The translations under genes and the position numbers were made by a program. The notes under the pieces were generated by a model, which worked only from the letters and a program-made list of their open reading frames with translations, did not search any database and was not told the origin of the DNA. A stretch of DNA of 64,000 nucleotides from Spirochaetaceae bacterium (GTDB lineage: Bacteria; Spirochaetota; Spirochaetia; Treponematales; Treponemataceae): positions 1 through 64,000 of the forward strand of contig JAFQDD010000023.1 of assembly GCA_017416145.1 (NCBI GenBank), written 5' to 3'. This document shows positions 1 through 8,828 of the stretch, piece after piece (positions within the stretch are counted from its first letter, which is position 1; each line of letters begins with the position of its first letter).

Positions 1-28
1 ATTCTGTCATGTTTGGTTTATTTCCCAT
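1..28 (-). CDS. 5' end of a leftward gene cut by the window edge
   Basis: Reading leftward from an ATG at 28-26, nine codons are visible (MGNKPNMTE) before the window ends. A GGAGG ribosome-binding site lies about eight bases upstream (complement of 36-40), and a strong promoter lies further up. The product cannot be judged from nine residues. Confidence 0.6.
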
Positions 29-49
29 AACTTAACCTCCTTGATTATT

Positions 50-78
50 ATAATATATTATTCTTGATTTTTTGTCAA
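50..78 (-). promoter_or_regulatory. Sigma70-type promoter for the leftward edge gene
   Basis: On the minus strand a perfect TTGACA (complement of 73-78) is followed by a 17-base spacer and TATTAT (complement of 50-55). This gives an ordinary short leader carrying GGAGG before the ATG at 28. Confidence 0.65.
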
Positions 79-174
79 TGGTAAATAATCAAAATATTAA
101 TTTTTTTTTATTTTTTTTGAGTGTGTAAGGGGATAATTCCGAAAATTTTTGATTTTTTTTGCATATAATTTTAT

Positions 175-732
175 ATGAAGAAAAAATATTTTTGCTATTT
201 TTACGGATTTCGTTTTTTGTTTATCACTTTGATTTTGGTGCTGATTTTTGGTTGTGAATTGGGAAATTACACTTTTACAGAGAAGTCAATTTTTGAATTT
301 GATGAAAATTTGAAAATCGAAAAAATACTTTTCATTGATGAGAAACTTAATGTTGTAGAGTTTCACAAAAATCAATTTTCTGAAATTGATATTACAAATC
401 ATTCTTTTAATTTAGAACTGTGTCAAAATCAAATTACCCCGATTTTGGTTTATCTAGAAGGAGAAATTTATCCACAAGGTACAATTTATCCTTATTCCCC
501 AAAAATCACTAAAACAGATGGATTTTCAGCAAAGATTCTTTTTCGATTTTTAAATGAAACCCAATCTTCCAATAAAAATCTTCTAAAAGACTACATCGCC
601 CATTTTAATTGGGAAAAATTTTCTGAAAAAGTTGCAACTTACGAAAATCCTTGGGAATTAAATCAAGAATTAATACTAAAAAATTTAGCTGAAAAAACCT
701 TTTCCGCAAAATCATTTCAACTCTTGAAATAA
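175..732 (+). CDS. Putative lipoprotein, 185 aa, function unknown
   Basis: The N-terminus MKKKYFCYFYGF is followed by a hydrophobic stretch ending in LIFGC, a lipobox with the cysteine near residue 27. The mature protein should therefore be lipid-anchored outside the inner membrane. I recognise no domain in the rest. There is no ribosome-binding site: a TATAAT at 164-169 ends five bases before the ATG, so the message may be leaderless, though the -35 is weak. It is followed by another lipoprotein gene that has its own promoter inside the end of this one. Confidence 0.7.
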   Translation: MKKKYFCYFYGFRFLFITLILVLIFGCELGNYTFTEKSIFEFDENLKIEKILFIDEKLNVVEFHKNQFSEIDITNHSFNLELCQNQITPILVYLEGEIYPQGTIYPYSPKITKTDGFSAKILFRFLNETQSSNKNLLKDYIAHFNWEKFSEKVATYENPWELNQELILKNLAEKTFSAKSFQLLK

Positions 733-752
733 GAATAATCACGCTGTAAAAT
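724..752 (+). promoter_or_regulatory. Promoter placing the transcription start on the ATG at 760
   Basis: TTGAAA (724-729), a 17-base spacer and TAAAAT (747-752) form a good sigma70-type promoter that starts inside the last codons of the preceding gene. Seven bases separate the -10 from the next ATG, so that ATG is the expected +1. No ribosome-binding site is present. Confidence 0.55.
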
Positions 753-759
753 TGTACTA

Positions 760-1875
760 ATGAAAACTAAATATTTGTACGCTGCGTTTTTGTTTTTTTT
801 GATTCTATCTTTTTTTGGATGTAAAAAACAAAATGAAATAATTGAAATTACTGATATTAAATCTCCCGAAATTATAAAGACTCATAAATGGTACTATTTT
901 TCTCAAAGTGGATTTTCACAGGTTGATAATATAAAATCAATTCCCAGAGTTTTAGAAAAACCTTGGACAGAAAGTGTACGCATCTCAAAAGCTTTAACTT
1001 TTAATGATACAGCTTATTTTGCGGTAAACAGAAAAGGGCTTCTAATCTGCCAAAATGATGAAATTATTTTTAATCAAGATGAAAACTTATTTTCAGATAA
1101 CACAATGGGTACTTTTTTAGTATACAATGAGTTACCGATTTTACACGTTTACAAAAACAGTTTGTTTAACAATACAAAAACCCAAAATAATTCTGTTCTA
1201 ATTCAATACAATCCAGAAACTGATTTATTTTATCCTTTGCTCCAAAAAAAGGATTTATCACTGGAAAACACAGAAGAAGTGGTTTCTGCAAGTTTTATAG
1301 ACAATTCCTTCGTATTTTCCACAAAAAACTCCAGTTTCAATTCTTCAGAGTTTAAGTATTACAGTTTACCTTTGGAAGAAGAAGGATATTTAAATCTTTC
1401 TGCCACAGATTTCCCTGCATTGGAATTTTCTGCTTCGGATTTTAGACAAACTCTTGAGCCAAAAATTTTTTCTAAAGCACCAAATCGCATAACAAAGTTA
1501 CTAAAAGTTATTCCAGAAAATTTTGCTTTTATGCTTCATCTCCAAACAGAAGGTGGTTCTGTAACCGAATATTTACAGCAAAAATCCACAAACATAGATC
1601 CTCAAGAAGCATACGCTTACCTTGGAGACACATACACTGCCGCCCTTTTCCCAGACGGAACATTTTATTTCGCTGGGGCTTTAGAAAAAAAACACATTCT
1701 AAAAAATGGTGAGCCAATTTCTATGCGGCTTCCAAAACTTCCAAAGGGCTACAAATACACTTCCTTTGGGATTTCTGGCACAAAACTTTACTGCGGTTTT
1801 GAAGAATACAATTTTTACAAAACTGGCATAAGTGGATTTTTAGAAGTTAATCTAGAAGAAACTCTCTACAAATAG
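760..1875 (+). CDS. Putative lipoprotein, 371 aa, function unknown
   Basis: A signal peptide runs into a lipobox-like FFGC with the cysteine at residue 21, followed by KKQNE, so a lipid-anchored envelope protein is expected. The remainder has alternating short hydrophobic and aromatic strands (for example RKGLLICQND, DGTFYFAGALEKK), suggesting a beta-rich or propeller-like fold. I cannot name a family. The ATG at 760 has no ribosome-binding site and sits seven bases after a -10 box, so the mRNA is probably leaderless. It follows another lipoprotein and precedes an outer-membrane-type protein, which fits a small envelope cluster. Confidence 0.75.
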   Translation: MKTKYLYAAFLFFLILSFFGCKKQNEIIEITDIKSPEIIKTHKWYYFSQSGFSQVDNIKSIPRVLEKPWTESVRISKALTFNDTAYFAVNRKGLLICQNDEIIFNQDENLFSDNTMGTFLVYNELPILHVYKNSLFNNTKTQNNSVLIQYNPETDLFYPLLQKKDLSLENTEEVVSASFIDNSFVFSTKNSSFNSSEFKYYSLPLEEEGYLNLSATDFPALEFSASDFRQTLEPKIFSKAPNRITKLLKVIPENFAFMLHLQTEGGSVTEYLQQKSTNIDPQEAYAYLGDTYTAALFPDGTFYFAGALEKKHILKNGEPISMRLPKLPKGYKYTSFGISGTKLYCGFEEYNFYKTGISGFLEVNLEETLYK

Positions 1876-1927
1876 ACAAATAGCACAACTGGCACAAATA
1901 AATCAAATTGAGTATAAAGGGGATTTT

Positions 1928-2545
1928 ATGAAAAAAAAGGCTTTGATTTTCGTCGCATTTTGTTTTTTTGCATTTTCTCTTTTTTCAGCAGATTTTAAAA
2001 CTGTTTTTTCATTATCTCCACAAATCACAATAAACACAGACAAAGCTGGAGCCCCTTCTCCTGTAAAATTTGGAGTTGGAATTGGTTTTGAACTTCCTCT
2101 TTTCAAAAATATGATTTTTGCTCCACATCTGACTTTTTCTACAAATTATTATCTTGTGGCAAATAACAAAGTTTTACCTGCCGAAATTGAAAACAGAACT
2201 GCTTTAGCTCCCAGTTTTATGCTTGATATTCCATTTGGATACAAAATTCCTATAAAAAACTTTTCGCTTACCCCAAAAATCGGGCTTGGAACCTTTCTTC
2301 GCTACGGATTTTTAGCAAATGGTGTTTCCAAAGCCGAAAGTGATTTAGTAGATTTTATAAACAAAGGATTTTATAAAGATTTAGCTTGGCTTTATCCTAT
2401 GGCAGAGATTGATTTTGATTTTTTAATAAAGGAAAAATTAATGGCAGGATTTGGCTTAAAATATTATTTGCCTCTTGGTTCAGTTTTAAAAGGCGAAACC
2501 TTACAAAACTCGATTTTCGCTTTGCAATTCCGTTTCGCCTTTTAA
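1928..2545 (+). CDS. Putative outer-membrane beta-barrel protein, 205 aa
   Basis: A cleavable signal peptide (MKKKALIFVAFCFFAFSLFSA, cleavage near residue 21) is followed by alternating amphipathic strands rich in Phe, Tyr, Gly and Leu. The chain ends in an aromatic-terminated strand (FALQFRFAF), the usual C-terminal signal of outer-membrane barrels. Length and pattern fit a small eight-strand porin-like barrel. An AAGGGG-type ribosome-binding site precedes the ATG. The specific family and any substrate are unknown; the assignment rests on strand pattern and the C-terminal Phe only. Confidence 0.65.
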   Translation: MKKKALIFVAFCFFAFSLFSADFKTVFSLSPQITINTDKAGAPSPVKFGVGIGFELPLFKNMIFAPHLTFSTNYYLVANNKVLPAEIENRTALAPSFMLDIPFGYKIPIKNFSLTPKIGLGTFLRYGFLANGVSKAESDLVDFINKGFYKDLAWLYPMAEIDFDFLIKEKLMAGFGLKYYLPLGSVLKGETLQNSIFALQFRFAF

Positions 2546-2580
2546 CAAAACATTTTCAAAAATGTTGAAAAAAAATCGTT

Positions 2581-2740
2581 CCCAATACTTTGGGAGGAGT
2601 CAGCTTTGAAAAGCTGTTAAACTATATGAGAGAAAGGAAACCATTTTTTTCGATAAAACGCAAATTGCTGCGAGTCTCGCAATTTGTCTCATACTCCCAC
2701 TCCTTCCAAAAGAACGACCAAAGGGGATGCCCCTTTGGAA
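2581..2740. repeat. Cluster of short inverted repeats between convergent genes
   Basis: Several small hairpins follow one another: CCCAA/TTGGG (2581-2594), CAGCTT/AAGCTG (2601-2616), CAAATTGC/GCAATTTG (2661-2668 with 2679-2686), and a nine-base perfect arm CCAAAGGGG/CCCCTTTGG with loop ATG (2718-2738). The cluster sits between genes that point at each other. The last hairpin could help end transcription but lacks a T-run. I see no convincing gene in 2546-2810. Confidence 0.5.
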
Positions 2741-2810
2741 TCCCCTTGATTAAATTACTTGTGGTTTCTTTGAATTTCATCAATTTGTATTATTTAGTGA
2801 TGAATTTTTT

Positions 2811-4712
2811 TTAATCTGCTTTTTTTAGTTGGCTGTAAAGTTGGTAATATTTACCTTCTTGAGCCATCAATTCATCATGATTTCCACTTTCGATGATATG
2901 ACCTTGTTCTAAAACCAAAATCATATCTGCATTTCTAACAGTAGAAAGTCTATGAGCGATAACAAAAACAGTTCTTCCTTCCATTAGAGAATCCATACCT
3001 TTTTCAATAAGAGCTTCTGTTCTTGTATCAATTGAACTGGTGGCTTCGTCTAAAATCAAAACTGGTGGATTTGCAATGGCTGCCCGAGCAATAGCCAAAA
3101 GCTGACGTTGACCTTGGCTTAAGTTTGCCCCGTCCCCAGTGATTTCTGTTTCGTAACCTTTGTGCAAGTGGCGAATAAAATAATCTGCGTTGGCAAGTTT
3201 TGCAGCTTGTTCAACTTCTTGCATAGAAGCCTCTGGTTTTCCAAAACGAATATTGTGAGCCACAGTCCCTGTAAACAAGTGAGTATCCTGTAAAACAATT
3301 CCCAAAGAACGGCGCAAATCATCTTTTTTGATTTTTTTGATATTTATGCCGTCAAAGCGAATTTTACAATCTTCTAATTCATAAAATCTGTTTATCAAAT
3401 TGGTGATTGTAGTTTTTCCAGAACCTGTAGACCCAACCAAAGCAACTTTTTGTCCAGGTTTTGCCACCAAGTTGATATTATGCAAAACTGTCTTTTCTGG
3501 AACATATCCAAAGGTTACGTTTTCAAACTCAACTTCGCCTTCAAGTTTTTTGTAAGTTAAAGTGCCATCCTTGTGGGGATGTTTCCAAGCCCAGGTTCCA
3601 GTTTGCAAAAAGCTTTCTGTAATTGTGCCGTCTGGAAGAATATTGGCGTTTACCAAAGTAACATAGCCCTCATCTTCTTCTGGATTTTCATCAATTACAG
3701 CAAAAATCCGCTCCGCACCAGCCAAAGCGTTTAATATTCCGTTGAAAAGCTGTGCAATTTGGGTAACAGGTTGGCTAAAGTTTTTGGAATATTGTAAAAA
3801 ACTTGCAATAGAGCCAATATCCATTTTTCCGGCAATTATCAAAAGAACACCAGTAATTGCGGTAAGAGCATAGTTTATGTGCCCCATATTGTTGGAAATT
3901 GGTCCTAAAATATTTGCCAATGTGTTTGCTTTTGTGGCGGCATTGCATAACTCGTCATTCAAAACAGCAAACTCAGCTTTTGAATTTTCTTCCCGACAGA
4001 AAACCTTCACCACTTTTTGGCCTTCAATCATTTCTTCAATGTAACCGTTTACCTTTCCAATTGCTGCTTGTTGCCTTCTAAAAGCATTGGCAGAATGTTT
4101 CGCTATGAATCCAGAAATTACCACCAGCAAGATGATACACAAAATTACCACCAAGGTTAAAACTGGGCTAAGATAAAGCATCATCACAAAAGAAGATGTT
4201 ACAGTTAGAGCAGAAGACAAAAGTTGTGGAACAGCTTGGCTAAGCATATCCCGCAAAGTGTCTGTGTCGTTGGTGAAACGGCTCATTAGTTCACCGTGGG
4301 TGTGAGTATCAAAATATTTTAGAGGCAATTTTTCTAGGTGAGAAAAAAGCTCTGTGCGGATTTTAAAAAGAGTTTTTGTAGAAATATGAAGCATAATTCT
4401 ACTGTTTGCATAAGAAGCCACGGCTCCAACAACGTAAACCACAATCATCACGCACAAAAGAGTAATGAACTTTGTAAGATTTGGGTTTTCTTGACCAATA
4501 AATGGCACAATATAATCATTTAAAATTGGTCGCAAAAGTCCTGTTCCTACAATCATTGCTGCAGATGAAAATAAAATACAAAAAACAACTGCAACTAATA
4601 ATCCTTTATACTCGGTTAAATAATTTATTATTCGTTTTATAGTTTTTCCAACATTTTGTGGCTTTTGCATTGGGCGACCCATTCCGCCCTTGCCACCTCT
4701 AGGTCCCGGCAT
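2811..4712 (-). CDS. ABC exporter subunit with the consensus catalytic site, 633 aa
   Basis: This is a fused membrane/ATPase half-transporter of the multidrug and lipid exporter superfamily. The N-terminal half has about six hydrophobic spans (residues 40-330). The ATPase half has Walker A GSTGSGKTT (Lys433), a signature loop LSQGQRQ and Walker B LILDEATSSID with catalytic Glu556. The signature deviates from LSGGQ while the glutamate is intact, which is the pattern of the catalytic partner in heterodimeric exporters such as TM288. It follows the other half-transporter by 18 bases and has a GGGAGG ribosome-binding site, so the two form one operon. The substrate cannot be told. Confidence 0.9.
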   Translation of the reverse strand: MPGPRGGKGGMGRPMQKPQNVGKTIKRIINYLTEYKGLLVAVVFCILFSSAAMIVGTGLLRPILNDYIVPFIGQENPNLTKFITLLCVMIVVYVVGAVASYANSRIMLHISTKTLFKIRTELFSHLEKLPLKYFDTHTHGELMSRFTNDTDTLRDMLSQAVPQLLSSALTVTSSFVMMLYLSPVLTLVVILCIILLVVISGFIAKHSANAFRRQQAAIGKVNGYIEEMIEGQKVVKVFCREENSKAEFAVLNDELCNAATKANTLANILGPISNNMGHINYALTAITGVLLIIAGKMDIGSIASFLQYSKNFSQPVTQIAQLFNGILNALAGAERIFAVIDENPEEDEGYVTLVNANILPDGTITESFLQTGTWAWKHPHKDGTLTYKKLEGEVEFENVTFGYVPEKTVLHNINLVAKPGQKVALVGSTGSGKTTITNLINRFYELEDCKIRFDGINIKKIKKDDLRRSLGIVLQDTHLFTGTVAHNIRFGKPEASMQEVEQAAKLANADYFIRHLHKGYETEITGDGANLSQGQRQLLAIARAAIANPPVLILDEATSSIDTRTEALIEKGMDSLMEGRTVFVIAHRLSTVRNADMILVLEQGHIIESGNHDELMAQEGKYYQLYSQLKKAD

Positions 4713-4730
4713 TTTTAGAAATCCTCCCTT

Positions 4731-6485
4731 TTATTCTGCTTCGTCAAAATCGTTGCCCTTAAGCTGAGATTCGTAAACTTCTTTGTAAATCTCGCAAGTT
4801 TCCAAAAGTTTTTCGTGATTTCCAAAATCCACGATTTCACCTTCGTCCAAAACATAAATCACATCTGCATCTTGAATAGAAGATATTCGCTGAGCAATAA
4901 TAATTTTAGTTGTGTTATTCAAAGTTGAAGCAAGATTTTTACGAATAGCTGCATCAGTTGCGGTGTCTACAGCACTTGTACTATCGTCTAAAATTAGGAT
5001 TTTTGGCTGTTTTAGCAAAGCTCTCGCAATACAAAGTCGCTGTTTTTGGCCACCAGAAAGATTTACCCCACCTTGCCCAAGTTCAGTTTCATATCCATTT
5101 GGGAAAGAAGAAACAAAATCGTGAGCAGAAGCTGCCTTACAAGCCGCAATTATTTCTTCATCTGTGGCATTCTCATTTCCCCACTTTAGATTTTCCTTAA
5201 TTGTGCCAGAAAATAAAACATTCTTTTGCAAAACCATAGCAACGGAGTTACGCAATGTTTCAAGCTCATAATCCTTTACATTTACGCCACCAACTTCCAC
5301 TTTTCCAGAAAGCACATCATAAAGCCGCGGAATAAGTTGCACAAATGTTGTTTTAGAAGAACCTATTCCACCAACAATTCCTACAGTCATACCAGACTTA
5401 ATATCCACATTGATATTTCGCAAAACCGCTGTACTTTCTTGCTTATCATAACTAAAAGAAACATTTTCAAATTTAATTGAACCGTCTTTTACAGAGCTAA
5501 CAGCTTTTGATTTTTCAGCAGACTTAATATCAACTTCTTCGTCTAATACTTCCACAATACGATTCATAGAAGCTTTAGAAATAACAAGCATTACAAAAAT
5601 CATAGAAATCATCATTAGAGACATTAAAATCTGAGTTAAATATGTAATAAAACTGATTAGTTCTCCAACTTGCATAGAACCTGCAATAATAAAATTTCCA
5701 CCAAACCACAAAATGGCGATTATGGAAAGATACATTACAAGTTGCATAATTGGCATATTCAAAATTACAAGTTTTTCTGCTTTCACTTGAGTTGTGCGAA
5801 CAGCGTTTGCAGCAATTTTGAACCGTTCAATTTCGTCTTTTTCCCGCACAAAGGCTTTCACTGCCCTAATACCAATTAAGTTTTCTTGCACAGTTCCGTT
5901 TAGTAAATCGTAGTTTTTCATCATTTCTTGGAAGCGAGGAAAAGCCTTTTTCATAATGATAGCTGCTGGAATTGCAATAAGAGGAATTGCTGCAAGGAAA
6001 ATCAGTGCCATCTTAGAATTGATATAAAAACTCATTATGATTGCAGATACAAACATAAATGGAGATCGAATGCACATACGAATAATCATTTGGAAAGTGT
6101 TTTGAGTGTTTGTAACGTCTGTTGTAAGGCGAGTAATCAAAGAAGATGTGCTAAACTTGTCTACGTTTCCAAAGGAAAAATCTTGAATCTTGTTAAAAAG
6201 TCGGCGGCGAATATTTCGAGCAAAACCAACCGATGCCACCGCTGCATATTTTCCAGCAAAAACTCCAAAGCCCAAAGAAGCAAGAGCCGCCAAAATCATT
6301 ATTAAACCGTATTTTACAACATATCCGACATCATGATTTGATATTCCAACATCAATAATACGAGCCATAATCAAAGGAATAAGCACTTCTAACAACACTT
6401 CTCCCATGATAAGAAGCGGCGCTACAAGGGCAGAAACCTTAAATCGTTTTTCAAGCCCAACTAATAATTTTTTAAGAGAGTTCAT
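4731..6485 (-). CDS. ABC exporter subunit with the degenerate site, 584 aa
   Basis: A half-transporter with about six membrane spans (residues 15-320) and a C-terminal ATPase. Walker A is GGIGSSKTT (Lys378), the signature is a consensus LSGGQKQ, and Walker B ends LILDDSTSAVD, so the catalytic Glu is replaced by Asp501. In heterodimeric exporters (TM287/288, BmrCD, LmrCD) one subunit carries exactly this change and the partner carries the altered signature, which is what the downstream gene shows. The pair therefore probably has one active and one degenerate ATP site. The first gene of the operon is preceded by a promoter whose start point coincides with its ATG, and no ribosome-binding site is seen. 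Confidence 0.9.
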   Translation of the reverse strand: MNSLKKLLVGLEKRFKVSALVAPLLIMGEVLLEVLIPLIMARIIDVGISNHDVGYVVKYGLIMILAALASLGFGVFAGKYAAVASVGFARNIRRRLFNKIQDFSFGNVDKFSTSSLITRLTTDVTNTQNTFQMIIRMCIRSPFMFVSAIIMSFYINSKMALIFLAAIPLIAIPAAIIMKKAFPRFQEMMKNYDLLNGTVQENLIGIRAVKAFVREKDEIERFKIAANAVRTTQVKAEKLVILNMPIMQLVMYLSIIAILWFGGNFIIAGSMQVGELISFITYLTQILMSLMMISMIFVMLVISKASMNRIVEVLDEEVDIKSAEKSKAVSSVKDGSIKFENVSFSYDKQESTAVLRNINVDIKSGMTVGIVGGIGSSKTTFVQLIPRLYDVLSGKVEVGGVNVKDYELETLRNSVAMVLQKNVLFSGTIKENLKWGNENATDEEIIAACKAASAHDFVSSFPNGYETELGQGGVNLSGGQKQRLCIARALLKQPKILILDDSTSAVDTATDAAIRKNLASTLNNTTKIIIAQRISSIQDADVIYVLDEGEIVDFGNHEKLLETCEIYKEVYESQLKGNDFDEAE

Positions 6486-6492
6486 AGGTTTA

Positions 6493-6521
6493 AAGATAAT
6501 GAAAGTATAGATTTAAGTCAA
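6493..6521 (-). promoter_or_regulatory. Promoter of the ABC exporter operon, apparently leaderless
   Basis: Minus strand: TTGACT (complement of 6516-6521), a 17-base spacer, TATCTT (complement of 6493-6498), then seven bases to the ATG at 6485. The ATG is the expected transcription start. Confidence 0.6.
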
Positions 6522-6608
6522 AGGATTTTTTAAACAATGATGAAAAATACAATACAGAAAACAAATTAAGTGGAAGAAACTTAGAATAAAACACATAAAT
6601 TCTTACTC

Positions 6609-6637
6609 TTGATGAAGTAAAAATCTTTTGTTATAAG
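6609..6637 (+). promoter_or_regulatory. Promoter of the 6644-14151 operon, apparently leaderless
   Basis: TTGATG (6609-6614), a 17-base spacer and TATAAG (6632-6637) are followed after six bases by the ATG at 6644. No ribosome-binding site of usual spacing exists before that ATG. Either the mRNA is leaderless or translation begins at a later codon; the next in-frame ATG is far downstream. Confidence 0.55.
6619..6631 (+). repeat. Left copy of a 13-base direct repeat flanking the island
   Basis: AAAAATCTTTTGT occurs here, inside the spacer of the first island promoter, and again in the same orientation at 21710-21722, just past the last island gene and before the deoD promoter. It is a candidate target duplication or attachment core. 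The sequence is simple and AT-rich, so chance remains possible. Confidence 0.35.
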
Positions 6638-6643
6638 TAAGGT

Positions 6644-8824
6644 ATGTACCAAAAAAATATTCCAATATATTCAAGTGACATACCAACTATCTTAAAAAAA
6701 TCTTTCCATGTTAAATATTTGATAGGAGCAGAGTCTTGGAATAAATTAGCAAATTATATAGATTCTGAATCAAAAACTGTTAACATAAAACTTATGTTGA
6801 AAGAAAATCGCAATATTGGTAATTTTTTTGCATTTTTTCCAGAAGAAGTAAAAAACCTTTCTGACAAAGAAATAAATAATCTCATAGAATATTTTAAAGA
6901 TAATGAAGATTTTTTGAAAGGTGGTTATATACAAGTTTTTTTAGAAAAATTTACAGATAAACCTTACTGTAAAGCTTTCCTAAATAAAATTGGTAAAAAT
7001 AGTTCATTTTTCTACAACAACTATCCGTATAATGAGAAAAATTTATTCATCGATAATGAAGAAGAACAAAATAGATTTAGTTTACCGGGTAAATTTTGCA
7101 AATCTCTTGAAGGTGAATATAATTATGAAAATAAAATTGATTGGGACTTTTCCAAACAGATTGGTGAAACTAAAAGACTCCATACAAAAGATAATAATCG
7201 CATAGTAATTGATACTCCGTATAAAGCATACAAAGTTTATGCAAAAAAAGAATATTCAAAATTTTTAATTGGATATGAATTATTACAAAATGCCACCGAA
7301 AACACAATTATCAAAATATCAAAACTGAAAAAAGAAATCATAATTAATTCAGAAAAAGTTAGTTCTATTAAAGACAAATTGAAAAATGAAAAAAAACTAT
7401 GTATAAATCCCGCATTTATTTTGACAATGGGATTAAATGATATCATATATAAAATTTCAGAAGAAGAACATCGTTACCAATTAGAAAATGTTCTAAAAAA
7501 AGTAAACAAACAATGTGGAACAAATTATTTAGTAGATGATTTTGATGATTTTTTGAAATCATTAAACATTACTCAAGAAATAAAATATTCTAGCACAACT
7601 AATGTTGATATAATAAGAAACATACAAAATAAAAATGAATTAATAAAAGCAATTTCTACTGTAAACGAAAAAGATTTTAAAAAAGAACCTGACATCATAA
7701 ATGAAATTGACAAAGTTTTAAAAACCTGTCCAGAAGAACCAGAGCCATATTCTCTTGATGATAAAAAAATCGAAAAAATAACTATAGGAATACAAAAGGC
7801 AAAAAAAAGAATAATAGAAGAAATAAAATATGAAAATCAAAAATTACCATTAACTATAGAAGAATGCGAAATTATTAAAAAAGCCTTTGCCAAGTTTATT
7901 GAATTATTTTCTTTAGAGGAAAGAGAAGTACTTGAAAAAGAAACTGGACATTCAATAACTAGGTTCAGTATAAAAGATAAGTTCGATGCTATTTCTTCCT
8001 ATAAAAGAGATTCTAAAAAAGACCATTTTTATAAAGACCTATATTCCACCGAAGAATGGAACTACATACGGGAAAAAATAGAAAAACCCCTTGATAGCTT
8101 AAATCAAAATTATAATGATTTTGGTGAAATCCATAATCCTGAAATTTATAAACAAAAAGAGATTGTTGAAAAATATATAGATTTTATAGAGCCAAGAGGA
8201 ACTTTTTCCGAATTTTGGAATAACTTACGTAATGTGTCAAAGCATTTGTTTGAGGAAAGAAAAAGTAGTAACGGAGAACCCTTTAATCTTTGTAAAGAAT
8301 TTGCAAATAATCTACATAAAGAGTATTGGAATGCAAAACATAGTTGGGACAAATTATTTAATCAATATAAAGAATTAAATTTCAACGTGATATTATATTC
8401 AAAGACACATTTTAATGCCATATTAGATTATGTTTACTCCAAATTAATGGATGAAAAAAAATCCCCTCCCGAACAATCTTTCAAAAGGTTTATGGAAGCA
8501 AGAAAATATAAAAATCAAATTAATAACTACCTGCAAGAATATTTTCATAAAGAAAAAGAGACAAATTTTGTAAATAATATATCTAATGTATTAGATTTTC
8601 TTCTTGAAGTAGTACGTTTTCATAATCTACAAAAACATATTGATTATAACGTCTTTCTAGAATTTATTGAAAATTTTGCTGAATGCGGTTATGAAACTTA
8701 TTTTTATTCATTAAATATTAATTTGGGAGAATTTGATAATTCATTAGAAGCTTTCTACAAAGATAATTTCAACCAAAATTTATTGGACATTTCTAAAAAA
8801 TGCAGAGAATCTGTAGGAGACTAA
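6644..8824 (+). CDS. Unknown 726-aa protein, first gene of a putative STAND-associated operon
   Basis: I do not recognise a family. The protein is soluble in appearance, Lys/Asn/Glu-rich and mostly helical by pattern, with charged helical stretches around residues 225-260 and 340-420, and no signal peptide or membrane span. Its base composition is much more AT-rich than the flanking housekeeping genes, which fits transfer. It starts directly at the expected transcription start of its promoter. The next gene begins four bases after its stop and the third eleven bases after that, so the three are almost certainly co-transcribed. Because the third gene encodes a STAND-like ATPase, this may be an effector, adaptor or target of that switch. 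This role is inference only. Confidence 0.75.
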   Translation: MYQKNIPIYSSDIPTILKKSFHVKYLIGAESWNKLANYIDSESKTVNIKLMLKENRNIGNFFAFFPEEVKNLSDKEINNLIEYFKDNEDFLKGGYIQVFLEKFTDKPYCKAFLNKIGKNSSFFYNNYPYNEKNLFIDNEEEQNRFSLPGKFCKSLEGEYNYENKIDWDFSKQIGETKRLHTKDNNRIVIDTPYKAYKVYAKKEYSKFLIGYELLQNATENTIIKISKLKKEIIINSEKVSSIKDKLKNEKKLCINPAFILTMGLNDIIYKISEEEHRYQLENVLKKVNKQCGTNYLVDDFDDFLKSLNITQEIKYSSTTNVDIIRNIQNKNELIKAISTVNEKDFKKEPDIINEIDKVLKTCPEEPEPYSLDDKKIEKITIGIQKAKKRIIEEIKYENQKLPLTIEECEIIKKAFAKFIELFSLEEREVLEKETGHSITRFSIKDKFDAISSYKRDSKKDHFYKDLYSTEEWNYIREKIEKPLDSLNQNYNDFGEIHNPEIYKQKEIVEKYIDFIEPRGTFSEFWNNLRNVSKHLFEERKSSNGEPFNLCKEFANNLHKEYWNAKHSWDKLFNQYKELNFNVILYSKTHFNAILDYVYSKLMDEKKSPPEQSFKRFMEARKYKNQINNYLQEYFHKEKETNFVNNISNVLDFLLEVVRFHNLQKHIDYNVFLEFIENFAECGYETYFYSLNINLGEFDNSLEAFYKDNFNQNLLDISKKCRESVGD

Positions 8825-8828
8825 AATT

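Noticed and set aside
2590-2814. A 74-codon reading frame between convergent genes
   Set aside because: It is made of hairpin repeats and palindromes, has no ribosome-binding site, and its translation looks unnatural.
4338-6305. Several plus-strand frames opposite the ABC exporter genes
   Set aside because: They are shadows of the exporter genes, with Cys/His/Asn-rich unnatural composition.
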